Positions 45,947 to 58,777 of a stretch of DNA of 64,000 bases are shown here, piece by piece. The stretch lies in contig NC_088797.1 of NCBI RefSeq assembly GCF_011386835.1, forward strand, positions 38,253,583 through 38,317,582, given 5' to 3'. The stretch's first letter is position 1; the number at the start of each line of letters is the position of its first letter. A program made the position numbers and the translations under genes. Below the pieces are notes generated by a model. It saw nothing but the letters and a program-made list of their open reading frames with translations. It was not told where the DNA came from and made no database searches. The DNA is from Chrysemys picta bellii (taxonomy: Eukaryota; Chordata; Testudines; Emydidae).

Positions 45947-46050
45947 ATCGGGCCCTACCAAATTCATGGTTCATTTTGGTAAATTTTATGATCAGAGGAT
46001 TTGAAAAATCTTAAATGTCACAGTTTCAGATATTTAAATCTGAAATTTCA
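45947..46050. mobile_element. partial hAT end, same family as 62863-63589
   Basis: GGGCCCTACCAAATTCATGG, TTCATTTTGGTAAATTTTATG and ATATTTAAATCTGAAATTTC match the left end of the 62863 element. The rest is missing or too diverged. Confidence 0.6.
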
Positions 46051-49000
46051 TAGTGTTGTAATCGGGGGCGGTGGGGGGTGGAGGTCCCATCCCAAAGGGT
46101 TCCATCCCTCTTATTCTGGAGGTAGGGCAGAACCTGGGCAGCTTTCCACCAGTCCATTGCTGAAGGCTCCTGTCCACAGTGGTTCCTCAGACTCTCCGGA
46201 AGCCATCACTCCCTTTTTATTTTATCTCCCCAGCTGTTGCAGGGCCACCAATCAACCCCAGATAATGAGATAGCTCATCTCCCTGTTAACCCATTAGCAG
46301 ATGGGACAGCATGGGATCTGTATACCCTGTGACAGGTGGTAAGAGCCTTTGACCAATGGTACTCAGCCTTTGATAGCTGGAAAGGCATTTCATGATCTGA
46401 TGCAGCCACAAAACATTGTGATATAGAGTGCTGGATCAACCCAATGAGCACTCACTCAGCAACGTTTTGTGCCCATCTCTCCACTCATACTATATTTTTT
46501 TAATCCACCATATAAAGAGCTCAGAAATGAAAGGATGGCAACTGCAACCCTGTCTTTTCATAGATCTGGCTCTCCTAGACTAACTGTGCAGCTCCTCTTA
46601 ACCTTCACTGGCAGCTGGAACATTGACCCTCCACTGTTCACACTAGTAGCATGTTATCCCCTCCTCTGGTGTCAATACAGCTGTTGCCTTAACTGGTTGC
46701 TATCTGAAGACAAGCAGGACCACTGCCCCCACTAGAATCCTGGATGATTGATGTGTGGGGAAAGGTGATGTGAAAAATATTCCCACCCACCCATTCCCTG
46801 CACCCACTGCAGCAGGGAACAGCACAAAACCAGTCCCTACTACTGCCTCTGACTGCTTTCCCCCCCATGACTGGTTTAGAGACAGAACACACAATGCAGC
46901 CACTCCCTCTAAAAAACACTGCTGGGGGGAAGATCCCAGAGGTCGGGCTCCACCCCAATCCAGGACGTTTACACTGCAGTTTTATAGCCCCACAGCCCAA
47001 GCCCTGTGAGCCTGAGTCAGCTGACACAGGCCAGCCGTGAGTGTTTAATTGCAATGTAGACATACCCCATGAGATAAAGAACAAATACTATGTGACTTGT
47101 GACCAATCACAACTAGAGAACTTGGCTCAAAATTCAAGAGAGGAATGTGAAAATTTGTCACAAGATGTTCCATCCTGCTAAGAGTAAAAAAGTTCCAATG
47201 GCAAATAAAAAGGTAACATTGCATTTTAGTAAAATTGTTTCACCTCCATTTTCCTGGTTCTAAAAACAGCCACATTTTGATGAAAAAAATGTCCACTATG
47301 ACTTTTGCTTAGCTCTAGTATCAGGCAGACTGGGGAGCAGGTCTATGAATAGTTCTGTCTTTGCTATGCAGTGGCATTTATAGATGGGGTGCTAGAGGCC
47401 ACTGAACAAAACTGTAAACCCTGTACATGATGGAAACCACTTCAAGCCAGGGAGTACTCCCAGCATCCCTAGTTCCAGCACCCCTGTTGCCATGTCTCAG
47501 ACCAGACAGATCAAATAGGGTGCCTGCAAGAGCCACATGTAAGACTTGGAATTGCTGCATGAAGCTAAAAAGTTAAGGGTGGAGGTCCAATGCATTAGAC
47601 ATGCTGTGGATGATAATCTGATTTCAAGACAGTGGGAAGAAACTACAAATATGTGTAGTCTGGAACAAATACTTGGGGTGTGTCCAGACTAGCCTTTATA
47701 GAGGGAATAACTACCTCATGTTAATTCACTGGTGGGAAAATACCCACATGTAAACATAACTTCTGAGCAGTACCTTACTCTGCAAGTAGTCTCCTTGCTT
47801 TCAATAGAACTATTTGTGGAGCAAGATACCACTCAACATGAGTGCAGGTGGCATAATCTTGCGCATAATGGCTGGGAGTTTATATTCCACCATTTGGAAA
47901 CTGCCATCCCTTTTGTATATTATTGCTGTGTAAAGCCTACTCCTCACACTGCTATATGGCCTACCCTAGGCTAGACACTGGACCATTGCTGACCTTAGTT
48001 AAATATATACCCGTGTCATGCAGTCAGAAGCACAGAAGAGGCCATTCTGCTAATTCCTTACTATTTATTTCAATGCTGCATTCACTCAGTTAATCAGTTT
48101 CTGAATCCTTATGTCCAGCTTCTTCAATGTAGTGCCAAATTGCCTGGTTTGATGCAGCCAGAGTTACACATTTACCCAATTCTATACTCCTCAGCAGCAG
48201 CTGGAGTAATAATCAGGCACTAGTACAGCATGTGAGGTGCAAAGTTCTCTTGCTGATAAGTTCATAATTTCATTATCATCTTGCGGCAAAATACGGGTAT
48301 CAATTTGGCAGGAACTCAAACAGAGCTATTGTGCTTACTGTTTGTCACTCCAGTATTTTGTCTATATGCCCAATCCTGCACAAGCAAGCCAAGGAATTTT
48401 GCTAACTCAGCTACAGCACTCATGCTTTGCAAAGCTCTTTGAACATAAGATCCCAGAGAAGACATTCAAGAACACATTGCAGCAGAGAAAAATATGTTTT
48501 AAATACATTTAGTGAAAATTATTTAAACAGTTCATCAATCAAGTGACAGAACAGAGTAAAATGTTGTTTATAATCCTTCTTTGCTTTGGGTATATTAAAA
48601 GGTTAGTCTATGGCAGGAAATTAACATCATATTTTATTTTTTTCTGCTTTTTTCTATTACTGTTTGGCGAATAGTGTGTAGTCTTAGTAAATTCCATGAC
48701 GGACCCCGGGGCAATGTGGGACCATTAATGAAACATCACTATTTTCTGAGAGTGATCGCGTGGGACTGACTATTAGATAGGTGTCTAACATCAGCCATAG
48801 CCTATTCATATATGTTTGTACTAGCATAGTGTGTGGGGAAATAATTTGACTCAACTGAAAAACAGACAAACACACATCCTTGATTTGCTTCATGATGAGA
48901 TTTCAAATTGCACATATTCAGAACACTGATTTTTTTATTTTACTACTGTTTTTTCTCTTTTCTTATGAAGGGTTGAATTTCATCTGGCCCTTTGTCTAGC

Positions 49001-50047
49001 AATCAAAGAAAACCTATAGTTGAGCAGCAGGTTCAAGTCTTCAGCCTCTGCTGAATGAATCCATTTGATGTTTTAGTCATATACTCTGTAACTGTAACAG
49101 ACATGAAAGAGAGGCAGAAAACCTGGTAAAAGACAGGATTCAAGGTGCGGATGTATATAATCTGATGTCCAAAATTAATACTTGAGTTCAACTTCTAAAA
49201 ATATAGAAAGACAGAGTAGGAATAGAAAAGGTTGAGAGAAGGCACTGGAAGTGATTAGAGGTATAGCGGTCAGAGGCTTCCATATAACGAGAGATCAAAA
49301 GGATGTTAACTCTTTCAATTTGGAAATAAAAGAGTGAAGGGGAAATAAGGAGAAAGATGGAAAGTAGTACATAAAACAATGAATCCTGTAGAAGAGAGCA
49401 TTTCGATGGTTCTATTTCCCCTGTCCCATAATACAAGAACAAGGGGATATTTGGGGCTAAACGTTCAAATCTGAGGCCAACAGATTCTGCTGCAAAAATG
49501 TGGGTGCACCCTTGCACCTGCAAAGCCTCTCATTTTTATGAGAAAATCAGTGACTTTCACATCCAAATGGGCAGTTAAACATACAGTTAGTGTGTTGGCT
49601 CAAAAGTTGGGTTTTGCAGGCTTCAGGTGCAGTCCCAGGTCTGAAAATGTTATCGCTAGTTAATTGGGGAAAACGCCAACACATTTAAACTAGATAAAAG
49701 GAAACACTTTAATGAAACATAAGTCACTTGTGGCTCTCATTATTGCAGTACATTGGTGAGGAAAACCGCTTAGTATGTTTTTTTTAAAAGTCTTTTGATA
49801 ATAACACCTACCACATATAAAATATCACTTTGCCTTTCCAAGGTACTTTACAGTAATTAACTAATTAAATTATAAGAATAAGAATAGCACTTTTAGTTAC
49901 TTTTAACTAGGATAAAATTACAAAGACTACCAGTCGTCATGCTTCAGGGTTGCAGCTGTTTACGTGATGGGGTCAGGCTTTCTGAGATACATATTGATTG
50001 CACAATTGGGTGAGTGTACTGAGAGTGTTTTGTGCCTTCTGCTAAAG

Positions 50048-50380
50048 CAGGATTTCCCAAACTTTTTAATAATGTGGTCCATACCTTAACAGAGATTTTG
50101 CTTTGTGGACACACACCCTATCATTCTCAATCACACCAATCACCTCCTTACCGACTCATGATTTGCAATCACCTCTTCTCGTTCCAGCCCTGATTGCATA
50201 TTATCCCTAGGACAACCACAACAGTTGCTTATATGGAAAAGAAATATTATTTCTTACTATAAAGAAAGTATTTAACGAAGTATTATATTTAATTTTAAAA
50301 TATAGCTATCAGCTGGAAACGAGGAGAGCCAGCACCATGTGACCAGCCAGCTCTTGGTGGCTCCCAGTTTGGGAACAATG
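50048..50380. mobile_element. probable hAT MITE, diverged
   Basis: Starts CAGGATTTCCCAAACTTTTT and ends CAGTTTGGGAACAATG, an inverted pair typical of hAT Charlie-like termini. Flanks TGCTAAAG/GCAATAAAG match only partly. Confidence 0.6.
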
Positions 50381-51691
50381 GCAATAAAGCATCTGGTACT
50401 TTGAGAGACAGGTTCTCAGACTAGATGGACCACAGATCTGTGTTCTGGAATGGCAAATGCTGAACCTACTTTCAAATCTAAATTTAATCTTAAGAAGAGT
50501 TTTGCTTATTATAATTTGTCTTTTTTCCTTTTCTTTGCTTGCCTTTGCGGTAGTATCACGATACTATTGGAAAGCCTGCTCTTATGTATTTCTAACTTTG
50601 CTGGAGCCAGGAAGTACTGGAAATCTCAGAAGAAAACATGATCTTGTCAGAGTCCCAGACCAAAGAATTTCAGATACACTTCCAATAGGCATCCAGACTT
50701 TGAATGCAGCACTTGACTCATGATCCAAATACAACATAAAAATCTCATCAGCTCATATGTGCATTAAAAACATGAGTTGAATTTTTCTCGGATGATTTCC
50801 ATAGACTCCTATGGACTATCAACCTAAGATTGTCTCTCAGAGCCTGATCCTATGATCGAGTATCTTCTGAAACATGCTGTATGCTTTCTAACACCAAGTG
50901 ACTTCAATGCAACTTGATGGCACTTGACACTTCCAGGAGGTGTTTTGCAGAACTGAGCATACATTCCTATTGCCCATTAAGACAAACCTCCAAATCTTTC
51001 AGAAACACTTTGTGTCAATGTCACTATGAAACAGTCAATGGCGTATGTTTTTAGTCCTGTGAAATTATCACAGATTTTGGGCTGGGCCTTGAGGTTGGGG
51101 AAGTTTCCCAAGCCAGTGAGGGGTAGGATACAGAGGATACCCAACCATTACTGCAATATCCTGCAATATCTCTGGGAAACTTGAGACAGATTTTTTTAAG
51201 GCCAGATTTTCAGTTTTCAAAAGAGGCATCTAGTTTGGGGTGCCTCGTTTTTTCACTGCAGAACATAAAACACTTAGGGCCTGGTTTTTGTTTTTTTAAG
51301 AAACCTTGTACATGCAACAGGTGAAAAGGAAAACAGAAGAAGCTAGGAGAAGTAGAGAGCAGGGGAAAGAAATGGCACCAGATATGCCAGGGCTTTTGTA
51401 TCTATTTAATATTATTTTCTACCTATAGTGGCACCCTTGCTTAGATTTAGATACATTATTGGGGAAACATAGGTACATGTAACCCCTGCCTGCCTCTATA
51501 TGGGGTCTAATCAGTAGTGGTGGACAAATAGCAACAATATGTTAGCTTAGGTTACGTACATGCATATTCTTGCCAACTCAATCCATTTAAAAAAAAAAAA
51601 GACTGGTAGGGCCTAGTGTGAACAGGGCAAAGCGGCCAATCTAACAGTCCATCACAAGCCAAGGGAGACTATCTAATAATGCCATGACTTA

Positions 51692-51912
51692 CAGGTCTGT
51701 CGCATCTTACGTGCATTTAACATGCGCAAATTCAGCTTTACGCGGTCGGCAAAAACAAAAAAACAAAAGAGAAAAATAACAATTTAAATACTGTTCCTGT
51801 AGTGTGGGCGATTCCGCCTGTCATTACACTCAATGTAATTTTGACTATACGCAGTTTTCGCTTTACGTGCTGACCGCGGAACGTAACCCCAGCATAAGAT
51901 GAGACAGACCTG
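51692..51912. mobile_element. Tigger-like MITE, family T2 copy 2
   Basis: Starts CAGGTCTGTCGCATCTTACG and ends CATAAGATGAGACAGACCTG, between TA dinucleotides (51690-51691, 51913-51914). Interior closely parallels 23263-23472 in the same orientation, but both TIRs carry the same changed bases (GTCTGTC for GCGAGTC), so it is a distinct subfamily. Confidence 0.88.
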
Positions 51913-51914
51913 TA

Positions 51915-52970
51915 CTGCTCTAATGCGTGCATTCCTCTTTCTAAGATCTCTTAAATATTCATGGATAAGCAAGCTGCCTTTTTACTTTACAATCATTCAG
52001 TGCTATTCTTTCTGCAATTGTTAAACGTTCAGTATTCATTTTAACCCTTAATTCCTGAAATCTAAAACACAACATTCTCTCTAATATCTATTACTTTTGT
52101 AGGAGGCAAACAATGTTATAAAAACAATCTGTGGCTTTTGAGGACTTTTTATAATTTCCTCCAGCTTTTTCAGAAACTGGAGAACATTGCGTCCTCACTC
52201 CCCAGTAATTCTTGGGAACAGCAGACTCTGTATGCACTAGAGACTGGTTAGTGTCAGAGCCTATTGGAGTGGGAGAGACAGACTTATACAATTGTCTGGT
52301 TTCAAAATGTCTTTCAAAGGAGCACTGCAGCCTCTGACGTATTCCCTGGATTTGGAATATGCATTGCCAGCGAGTGTTGAAATAGGCTTGCCTGAGATGT
52401 CACCAGCAGAGGAGTACAACAGTATTAGTACAAGGGTCCAGATCCTAGCCCTGCTTTACTGTCGGCCTGGTATGCAAATGGTGGGGAAAGAGGGTTTTCC
52501 TGAAGACAGGAGTCCTGGAGCTGAATAAAGCAACCCTTTCCCCCTACCCTCAATTTACTGAGACCTCAGAGATTAGTGACATCATCCCAAAGAGTATGAT
52601 CGCCATGTGTGATGGTCATATGGGGCAGGATCACAAATATGGCAGCTGCACAGATGCCCTACGGCCACCTCAGGGATCTCTCTCAAAGTCCACAGTTGTA
52701 TCCATGGCCACGTAGTTACTGAGAGCTCAGTGCTGTTGGTGCTGCTAGGATCAGGATTTGGCCCAAGATCAGGTAATACCCCTCAGAGGGGTTCTCTGAT
52801 CTTTATTGAAGAAAGACTTTTAGGGAAACAGTTGGATCACTAACCCAATAAAAAACATACTTTGCTACTTTCTGAATCAGGGAAACTCAGTCACCTTGCA
52901 GACACAATTGGGGAAGCAAGTTCAAACAGACATCCTGGAGACATATCTGCAAACTCCATTGATATATATA
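51915..52970. other. intergenic, nothing recognised
   Basis: No exon, RNA gene or nameable repeat. Confidence 0.5.
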
Positions 52971-53641
52971 CAGCTCTACCCCGATATAACGCGGTTGTGG
53001 GGAGCCAAAAATCCCTACCGCGTTATAGATGAAATGCTGTTATATCGGGGTAGGGACAGCAGGGCTCCAGCGGTAATTTAAAGAGCCCGGGGCTCCGGCC
53101 GCAGGGAGCCCCAGGTTCTTTAAATCGCTGGTGAGTCCTGCTGCCGCAGCCTCGGGGTAGCAGCGGCAGGGCTCCGGCGGTGATTGAAAGAGCTCCGGGC
53201 TCCAGCCGCTGCGGGGAGCCCGGGGCCCTTTAAATGCTGGTCAAGCCCCGCTGCTGCAGCCCCGGGGTAGTGGCGGCAGGGCTCCAGCGGTGATTTAAAG
53301 GGCCCGGGGCTCCCCGCAGCAGCCGGAGCCCCAGACCTTTAAAGCTCTGCCTGAGCCCTGCTGCCGCAGCCCCGGGTTAGTGGCGGCAGGGTTCCGGCGG
53401 TGATTTAAACAGCTCCGGGCTCCTGCCGCTGCGGGGAGCCTGGGATCTTTAAATTGCCGGCTGAGCCCCGCTGCTGCAGTCCCAGGGTAGCGGCGGCAGG
53501 GCTCCAGCGGTGATTTAAAGGGTCCGGGGCTCCCCACAGCAGCCGGAGCCCCAGGCCCTTTAAAGCACCGCCGGAGCCCCGCTGCTGCCGTGTTATATGA
53601 GACCCCGTGTTATATCGGGTCACGTTGTAGCGGGGTAGAGG
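52971..53641. mobile_element. Tigger-like MITE family T1 copy 3, expanded by an internal tandem array
   Basis: Ends CAGCTCTACCCCGATATAAC and GTTGTAGCGGGGTAGAGG lie between TA dinucleotides (52969-52970, 53642-53643). The family-like left part runs to about 53048 and the right part from about 53588. Between them is a GC-rich array that makes this copy 671 bp instead of about 185. Confidence 0.85.
53059..53590. repeat. five-unit GC-rich tandem array, about 110 bp per unit
   Basis: Units start at GCAGGGCTCC-type boundaries 53059, 53166, 53276, 53386 and 53496 (spacing 107, 110, 110, 110). Units 3 and 5 carry a central CCCCGCAGCAGCCGGAGCCCC-type block, whereas 2 and 4 carry a GCCGCTGCGGGGAGCC-type block in the opposite sense, so the higher-order period is about 220 bp. 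Confidence 0.88.
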
Positions 53642-54519
53642 TAAATATGGATCATATGCATACATGTAACCTGTATGCTGCGCTAAAGGTATAAACCCAT
53701 TCAGTAAGGGCCATAATCTCTCCTCAGCACACATAAGCAACTCCCATTAATGGCTGGCAAGGAGGAAAAGATACACCTGAATTGTTGGAGAATGCCTCCT
53801 TTGAATGTGTGCCGTACTCTGACATAACTGCTCAAGATTCCACTGTAAAGCTTTGTCTGTTCAGCTTTTTTAGTCAAAAACAGTGAAAGTCACCTTGGTG
53901 CGCAGGTTCAGTGCAAGGGCTATGCACCCCGACAAACAGGGCTTAAATTCAGCCGGAGCTATCCAGAGTGGAGCCCCCCTCCCTGGAGTTTTCATAGCAT
54001 GTTGGGGAAGAGTGTCGTGGGCCGCTGGGAAATACTCTATGAGAGTTTAAGCCCTGCCATTAACCCTCAAAATAGGGCTTAGGTGGGACGTAACCAGTAC
54101 AATGCCCTGTAAGCACTACTATAAAAATATGATTATTGAAAGACATTACCCATTTAATTGCTGCATTCTGCTTTAGTCACTTTGCTTCATTAGACTGCAC
54201 TGTTGCAGCAAAGCAAAGTGCTAGTATTCAGTAGAAAAGTAGCTGCTATATAAGACAGTACCGAAGGTGTGTTTTGCCCCCTGTACTTAGTACATTAGGC
54301 AGCACTGAAGTGGTCAGAGGACACATCTGTAGATTTTTGTTGTTGTTGTTAACCACAGATTTTTGCCATATAGTAGAATTTCATTTTTTAAAATAACAGG
54401 CTGTATTGAAGTTCCATTGATCTGATGGCCAAAATAAATGATTCGCAGGGTGCTAATGCTGTGGCATGGTCTTAGGGTTAGAACAGAGGACTGGAAGACA
54501 GAAGAAGTGGATTTTTACT

Positions 54520-54655
54520 ATGCCACTGACTGCGTGATTTTATGCAGGTTTCTTAATCTCTCTCGGGCTCGGTTTCCCTATCTGTAAAATGGTTATGAAT
54601 GATACCGACTGTTGAAAGTGTGTTGAGGTCCTTGCATGAAAGGTGCTATATACAT
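54520..54655. repeat. MIR SINE fragment
   Basis: CACTGACTGCGTGATTTTATGC, CTCGGTTTCCCTATCTGTAAAATGG and AAGGTGCTATATA follow MIR order. Confidence 0.7.
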
Positions 54656-57654
54656 GCAGAGCATTGCTACCTCATAAAACAAACCTTCATTATTGACTGG
54701 ATCATCAATGTATTTATAAAGCCATGGTTCCAAGAAGGGAGAGACTGGAGAGAGGCCAGTGCCTGTTTCCTTTTATAAAAGGGCAATTAAAAGTTTGAGA
54801 TTTTATCATTGAAACCACATTTGAAAGAGATATTAATATGTCTCATAAAACATGTTGGAGTCTTAATCTGTTGGGCAATAAGTCATGTAAAATTACAGCA
54901 GCGGTACCAAAATGCAGGTGGGCAGTTTCTAAGAAAATCAGAAGATACCAATTATACAACAGACACTGTGGTCAATCTTGCAGTTCCTGTTCAGCTCAAG
55001 GGAGGCCTTCTTTATAAAATGACTGGCATTAGACTCACGGTGTGTAAGAAAACCTTTAAAATTCAGATCTTAAAGTGAAATTTGCTTCTTCTGTACTTCA
55101 AGCAGAATGTACCCAGCGTAGCATGATTTAAGAATTACCGAGCATGCCAAGAATACATTAGATTACTCTTGGCAGTGGGAATTGCATTTGTGTAATAACA
55201 AGCACTAAAACCCTCTTAAGAAACTCTGTCTGATCTGTAACTTGGGACTTATTCATTTTGTTGTTGTTGTAATTTTTCTGAAAAAAAAAAAAGTGTGTGC
55301 AAGATTCTTTTCCAAAAATCTGTAGGGTACTTAGGAATTTCTTTTTTGTACAGATTGGGTAATAACTCTGTTCTCTACTTATTTATTTAAGGCTTGTTTA
55401 GAACATAGAGGAGAATATTTGTTCAAAGTGTCTCCTAGACACACTGTCGTCACAATGCTATCTCAGACACCGATTGCACAAGATTTTCAAAAACTAAAGA
55501 TAGGCACCTAAATATAGATTTAGGAGCCTATCTACATCAAGTCAGTGGGAGCTGCTGGATGCTCAGACCTTCTGAAAATCAGCCCTCCTGTTTAGTTTTC
55601 TAAATATGGACTTATGAGCCTAAATGTAGTTACCCGCCTTTGAAAAGCTTGGCCATCTGCTCACACTCTTGTGAGAGAAACTTTTATAGGGGCTAGGAAG
55701 TCCCATGAAGTTCCCATTTAGTTTCTTCCAAATCAGAGCTTTTGGGGGAAGGTTTGCCCCCTCATAGAATTTGCATGGCCTTTTGTCCCTTATCCCACAA
55801 ATGTCCTGTGATCCCCACTGACCTCAGGATAGCACCAGAGGGCGGGAACATCTAGGTCTGCTCTGCTCCCTTCCCCTGCCACAAAGGCTTCTGGGGGAAG
55901 GAAATGCTATTATAACTTGTATCCTCAGCTTTTTGGCTGCCCACCAAATTACCATTACTATGAGCAAGACAGAAACACCCAGCCAGGGTGCAGGCAGGAT
56001 GCAGGAACTGGGGGACAATGAAAAAGAAACTGGGATGCAGTAGCAGGAACCAGCTGTCCTCCAGTTTGCACCAGGACCTGGCACCTTATTTAGGTACTCC
56101 TTTCTGGCAGCAGATAATTACAGTTGATATGGGGACACCAGACAGACAAACACATCCCTTACAACAAAAACAATCTAGCCACTGCTCTAGGGGAGCTGCC
56201 TCTCGTCTCCTTTACTTTGAGCTATACCCTGTAACACAGCTTCAGCTTCCTATATGTGGAGGTTGAGTGGCTGCTCCCTGAGGGGGTAAGAAGTCTGTCA
56301 GTCAGTGAAACCTGGGCAGGTTTCAGCCCAACCCAGTGGTGGAAGAGTATTCACGTTGGTCTAATTATGGAACTCGTGTGTTGGGGCTGACTACTTTGCA
56401 GTGGCTCTGATAGCGCTGTGTTTGAATTTTGCACAAATATTAGTTTTAAAAAATATCTTCTGATTTATAAAGAAAATTGCCACATACTTGTCGTGATGAT
56501 AATTATTATTGCAAAGGGTCTGGGCTGTTTGGAGCCAGTTGCACAAAATAACTTACTCTTAAGGCTAAATCCTGCTCATTTTGGGTACTACTCACTGTGA
56601 CTTAGGATAGCAGAATGTGGCTGTCTGCGAGTAGTCCCACTGCCTGCTGTGAGGCCTTTTACATGAGTAAAAGGAGTAGGATTTTGGCCACTAGCATAGT
56701 TTTGGCATTGTTACACATGAATGCAAGAGACTCAAACATGAAAATCAAATAATGCTTCTGCTAAAACAGGAGTCTAGATTTTCACTTCAAACTTATTCCA
56801 CCTTATGCACAAGAAGACTAACCTGGGAACTGTTTCTTTAAAAAAAATACTTAGGGGTGAGTGGTATTGGTCAAGAAAATGAGACTCACTCCATTGGTCA
56901 TAGTACTCCTGATTCAGTCACCCACATTCTGAGCAGTGCCTTATTCCACATGGAGTCCTCATTGATTTCAGTGGGCTTACTCATGGAGAAAAGCACTTCT
57001 CTCAACATGGGGCAGCAGAACTGAGCACAGAGTGAGTAGTGCTGGGAAAGCTTTCACACACACAGCTCTTCCAAGTAATACTGACCTGCACTACCCTACT
57101 GTTCAATTACTGGATTTTTCCTGACAGCCAGAAGTGTTAACGTGTATTAAACTGCATAGTGGGTTTTGCAATGAGGAAACATCTACAGAATATTGAGGGT
57201 CCAGTTCTGATTTTTTATTTAATGCCACTTCAGGGACTTTTTTCTCTAAATAAGGACTTCAAAGCTAGACCCAAAACTGGGGAACTCTTAACTCATTTCA
57301 CATACAACACACAAAAATGTCAACCTTAAAACTGCAGGTTTGATCCAAAGTGTTGAATTTTTCCCCTGGACTTCAGGAGTTTTTGGATCAGGCCCTATAT
57401 GACTAAGGTAACTAAACTTCACTCTTAGTACTGATGCTGAAATATTCAACCTATCTGTGTATACAATGAGTGTGTGTGTGAAGAGTGTATAAATCTTTTA
57501 TTCAGGTAAACCTGCCTATTTAAGGTACTTATATTGCCCCATTATCATTGTAACTGAGTGACTCAGTTTCTTTAATGGATTTATCCACACAAACTTCCTG
57601 TGAGATAAGTCATAAGTACTAGTCAATGATGAAGGTTTGTTAAAGTAGCATAAA

Positions 57655-57840
57655 ATAGCAACGCTTTGCATTTATATAGCACCTTTCATGCAAGGTAAAT
57701 GTTTTACAAAATTTGGTGTTCATTTATACCCATTTAGCAGATGGGAACTGAGCCGCAGAGAGACAAAGTGACTTGCCCAAAGTCACAGAGGAAGTCTGTG
57801 GCAGAGCAGGGACTTAAACTCAGGTCTCCTGACCCCCTAG
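57655..57840. repeat. MIR-like SINE, opposite orientation
   Basis: TTTATATAGCACCTTTCATGC, CCATTTAGCAGATGGGAACTGAG, CAAAGTGACTTGCCCAAAGTCAC and AAACTCAGGTCTCCTGAC are consecutive MIR-core phrases. It abuts the GC-rich element at 57861. Confidence 0.7.
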
Positions 57841-57860
57841 CCCATGGACGGTGAGTGAAC

Positions 57861-58272
57861 CAGTGGCGTGGGGAGGCTCGTCCCTGGCCTGGCCCTTCCA
57901 CCTGAGCCCCTTTCCCTCCTCCTCCCCTGCCAAAGCCCAGAGCACATACCTCCCCATGACTGCCAGCCCCCTCTTGCCCCAGGCCTCCCGTGTGGCCCCC
58001 AATCCCGGAGCGCTGGGCGGCATGGCCCCAGCATCAGGGGCCCCACAGCAGCAGCGCAAGCCACGTCAAGTCCCGGCCACAGGCCGGCCGCCCTAGCCCC
58101 AGCCCCACCCAGCAGGTTTCCCAGAAGAGGAGGCAGCCTGTCTGGGCTGGGGTGACTAGCGGCAAGCAGGATGGGGTCTTGGGATGGAACATGGGCAGAG
58201 CCACGTGGGGCTGTTTGGGGAGGCACAGCCTTCCGCAGCCTATGCTATGCGCCGCCCATGCCCTAGCCACTG
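57861..58272. mobile_element. probable GC-rich hAT element
   Basis: Ends CAGTGGCGTGGGG and GCCCTAGCCACTG share CAGTGGC termini, but no matching 8-bp duplication is visible. The interior is CpG- and C-rich, giving several overlapping spurious frames. Confidence 0.5.
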
Positions 58273-58684
58273 GATAACCTTTCCTCTCTTTAGACAATTA
58301 GGCATGAGCTGTTACCATTATTCAGCTGTTTCCGCTCAGAACAGCAATAAATGTGTGGAAGGTGGGTGCCCTGGAAATCTTATTTAAAGGTTCTTCACCT
58401 CTTTATCTATGTGTTTTGTTTACTTTTAAGGAAAGATTTAAAAGCTCTTCCCCATCCTCTGAACCAGGGGAGCTGCTTTTGGGTAGGGTGACTCAAGCGC
58501 TGATTCTGGGACACTGTTCTTCTTTCCTATCCCTTTTGAAGTCCTGTTAATTCCTGCCTTCCTGCATTTGATCTATTCTCAAGCTCTTTTTTCTGTGTCT
58601 CTGAAAATATATGGGCTGCAGGGGAGAGAATGTTTTCCAATTTCCTGTGCAAGGAAAAATGAACAGCAAATCTAACTTTGTCTG

Positions 58685-58777
58685 TAGAACTTGCATCTGA
58701 AGAAGTGAGGTTCTTACCCACGAAAACTTATGCTCCCAATACTTCTGTTAGTCTTAAAGGTGCCACAGGACCTTCTG
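58685..58777 (+). mobile_element. retroelement-like insertion, 12-bp TSD, intact hammerhead-like core
   Basis: A perfect 12-bp duplication TAACTTTGTCTG (58673-58684, 58778-58789) flanks a 93-bp insert. The insert has CTGAAGA (58697-58703), a GTG-A-GGT/ACCCAC hairpin, GAAA (58722-58725), an AAC/GCT short stem with one mismatch and C at 58735. It lacks the GTAGCCGTGTTAGTCTG end, so it is truncated there. Confidence 0.8.

Larger units (their letters stand above)
41813..50047. other. intergenic, mostly unrecognised
   Basis: AT-rich single-copy-looking DNA. Exceptions are the palindrome at 45340, a partial hAT end at 45947 and a GC-richer stretch at 46040-47000 whose frames carry no domain. No exon with convincing splice sites and conserved protein was found. 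Confidence 0.45.
53644..57840. other. intergenic, mostly unrecognised, with two MIR fragments
   Basis: Apart from the MIR pieces at 54520 and 57655 I see only AT-rich DNA with simple TTG repeats (54341, 55259). Confidence 0.5.

Noticed and set aside
46689..47084. 131-codon - strand frame
   Set aside because: No homology recognised, an overlapping frame on the same strand and another on +, and no splice context.
57837..58297. Overlapping frames on both strands, up to 129 codons
   Set aside because: They fall in a GC-rich probable hAT element.
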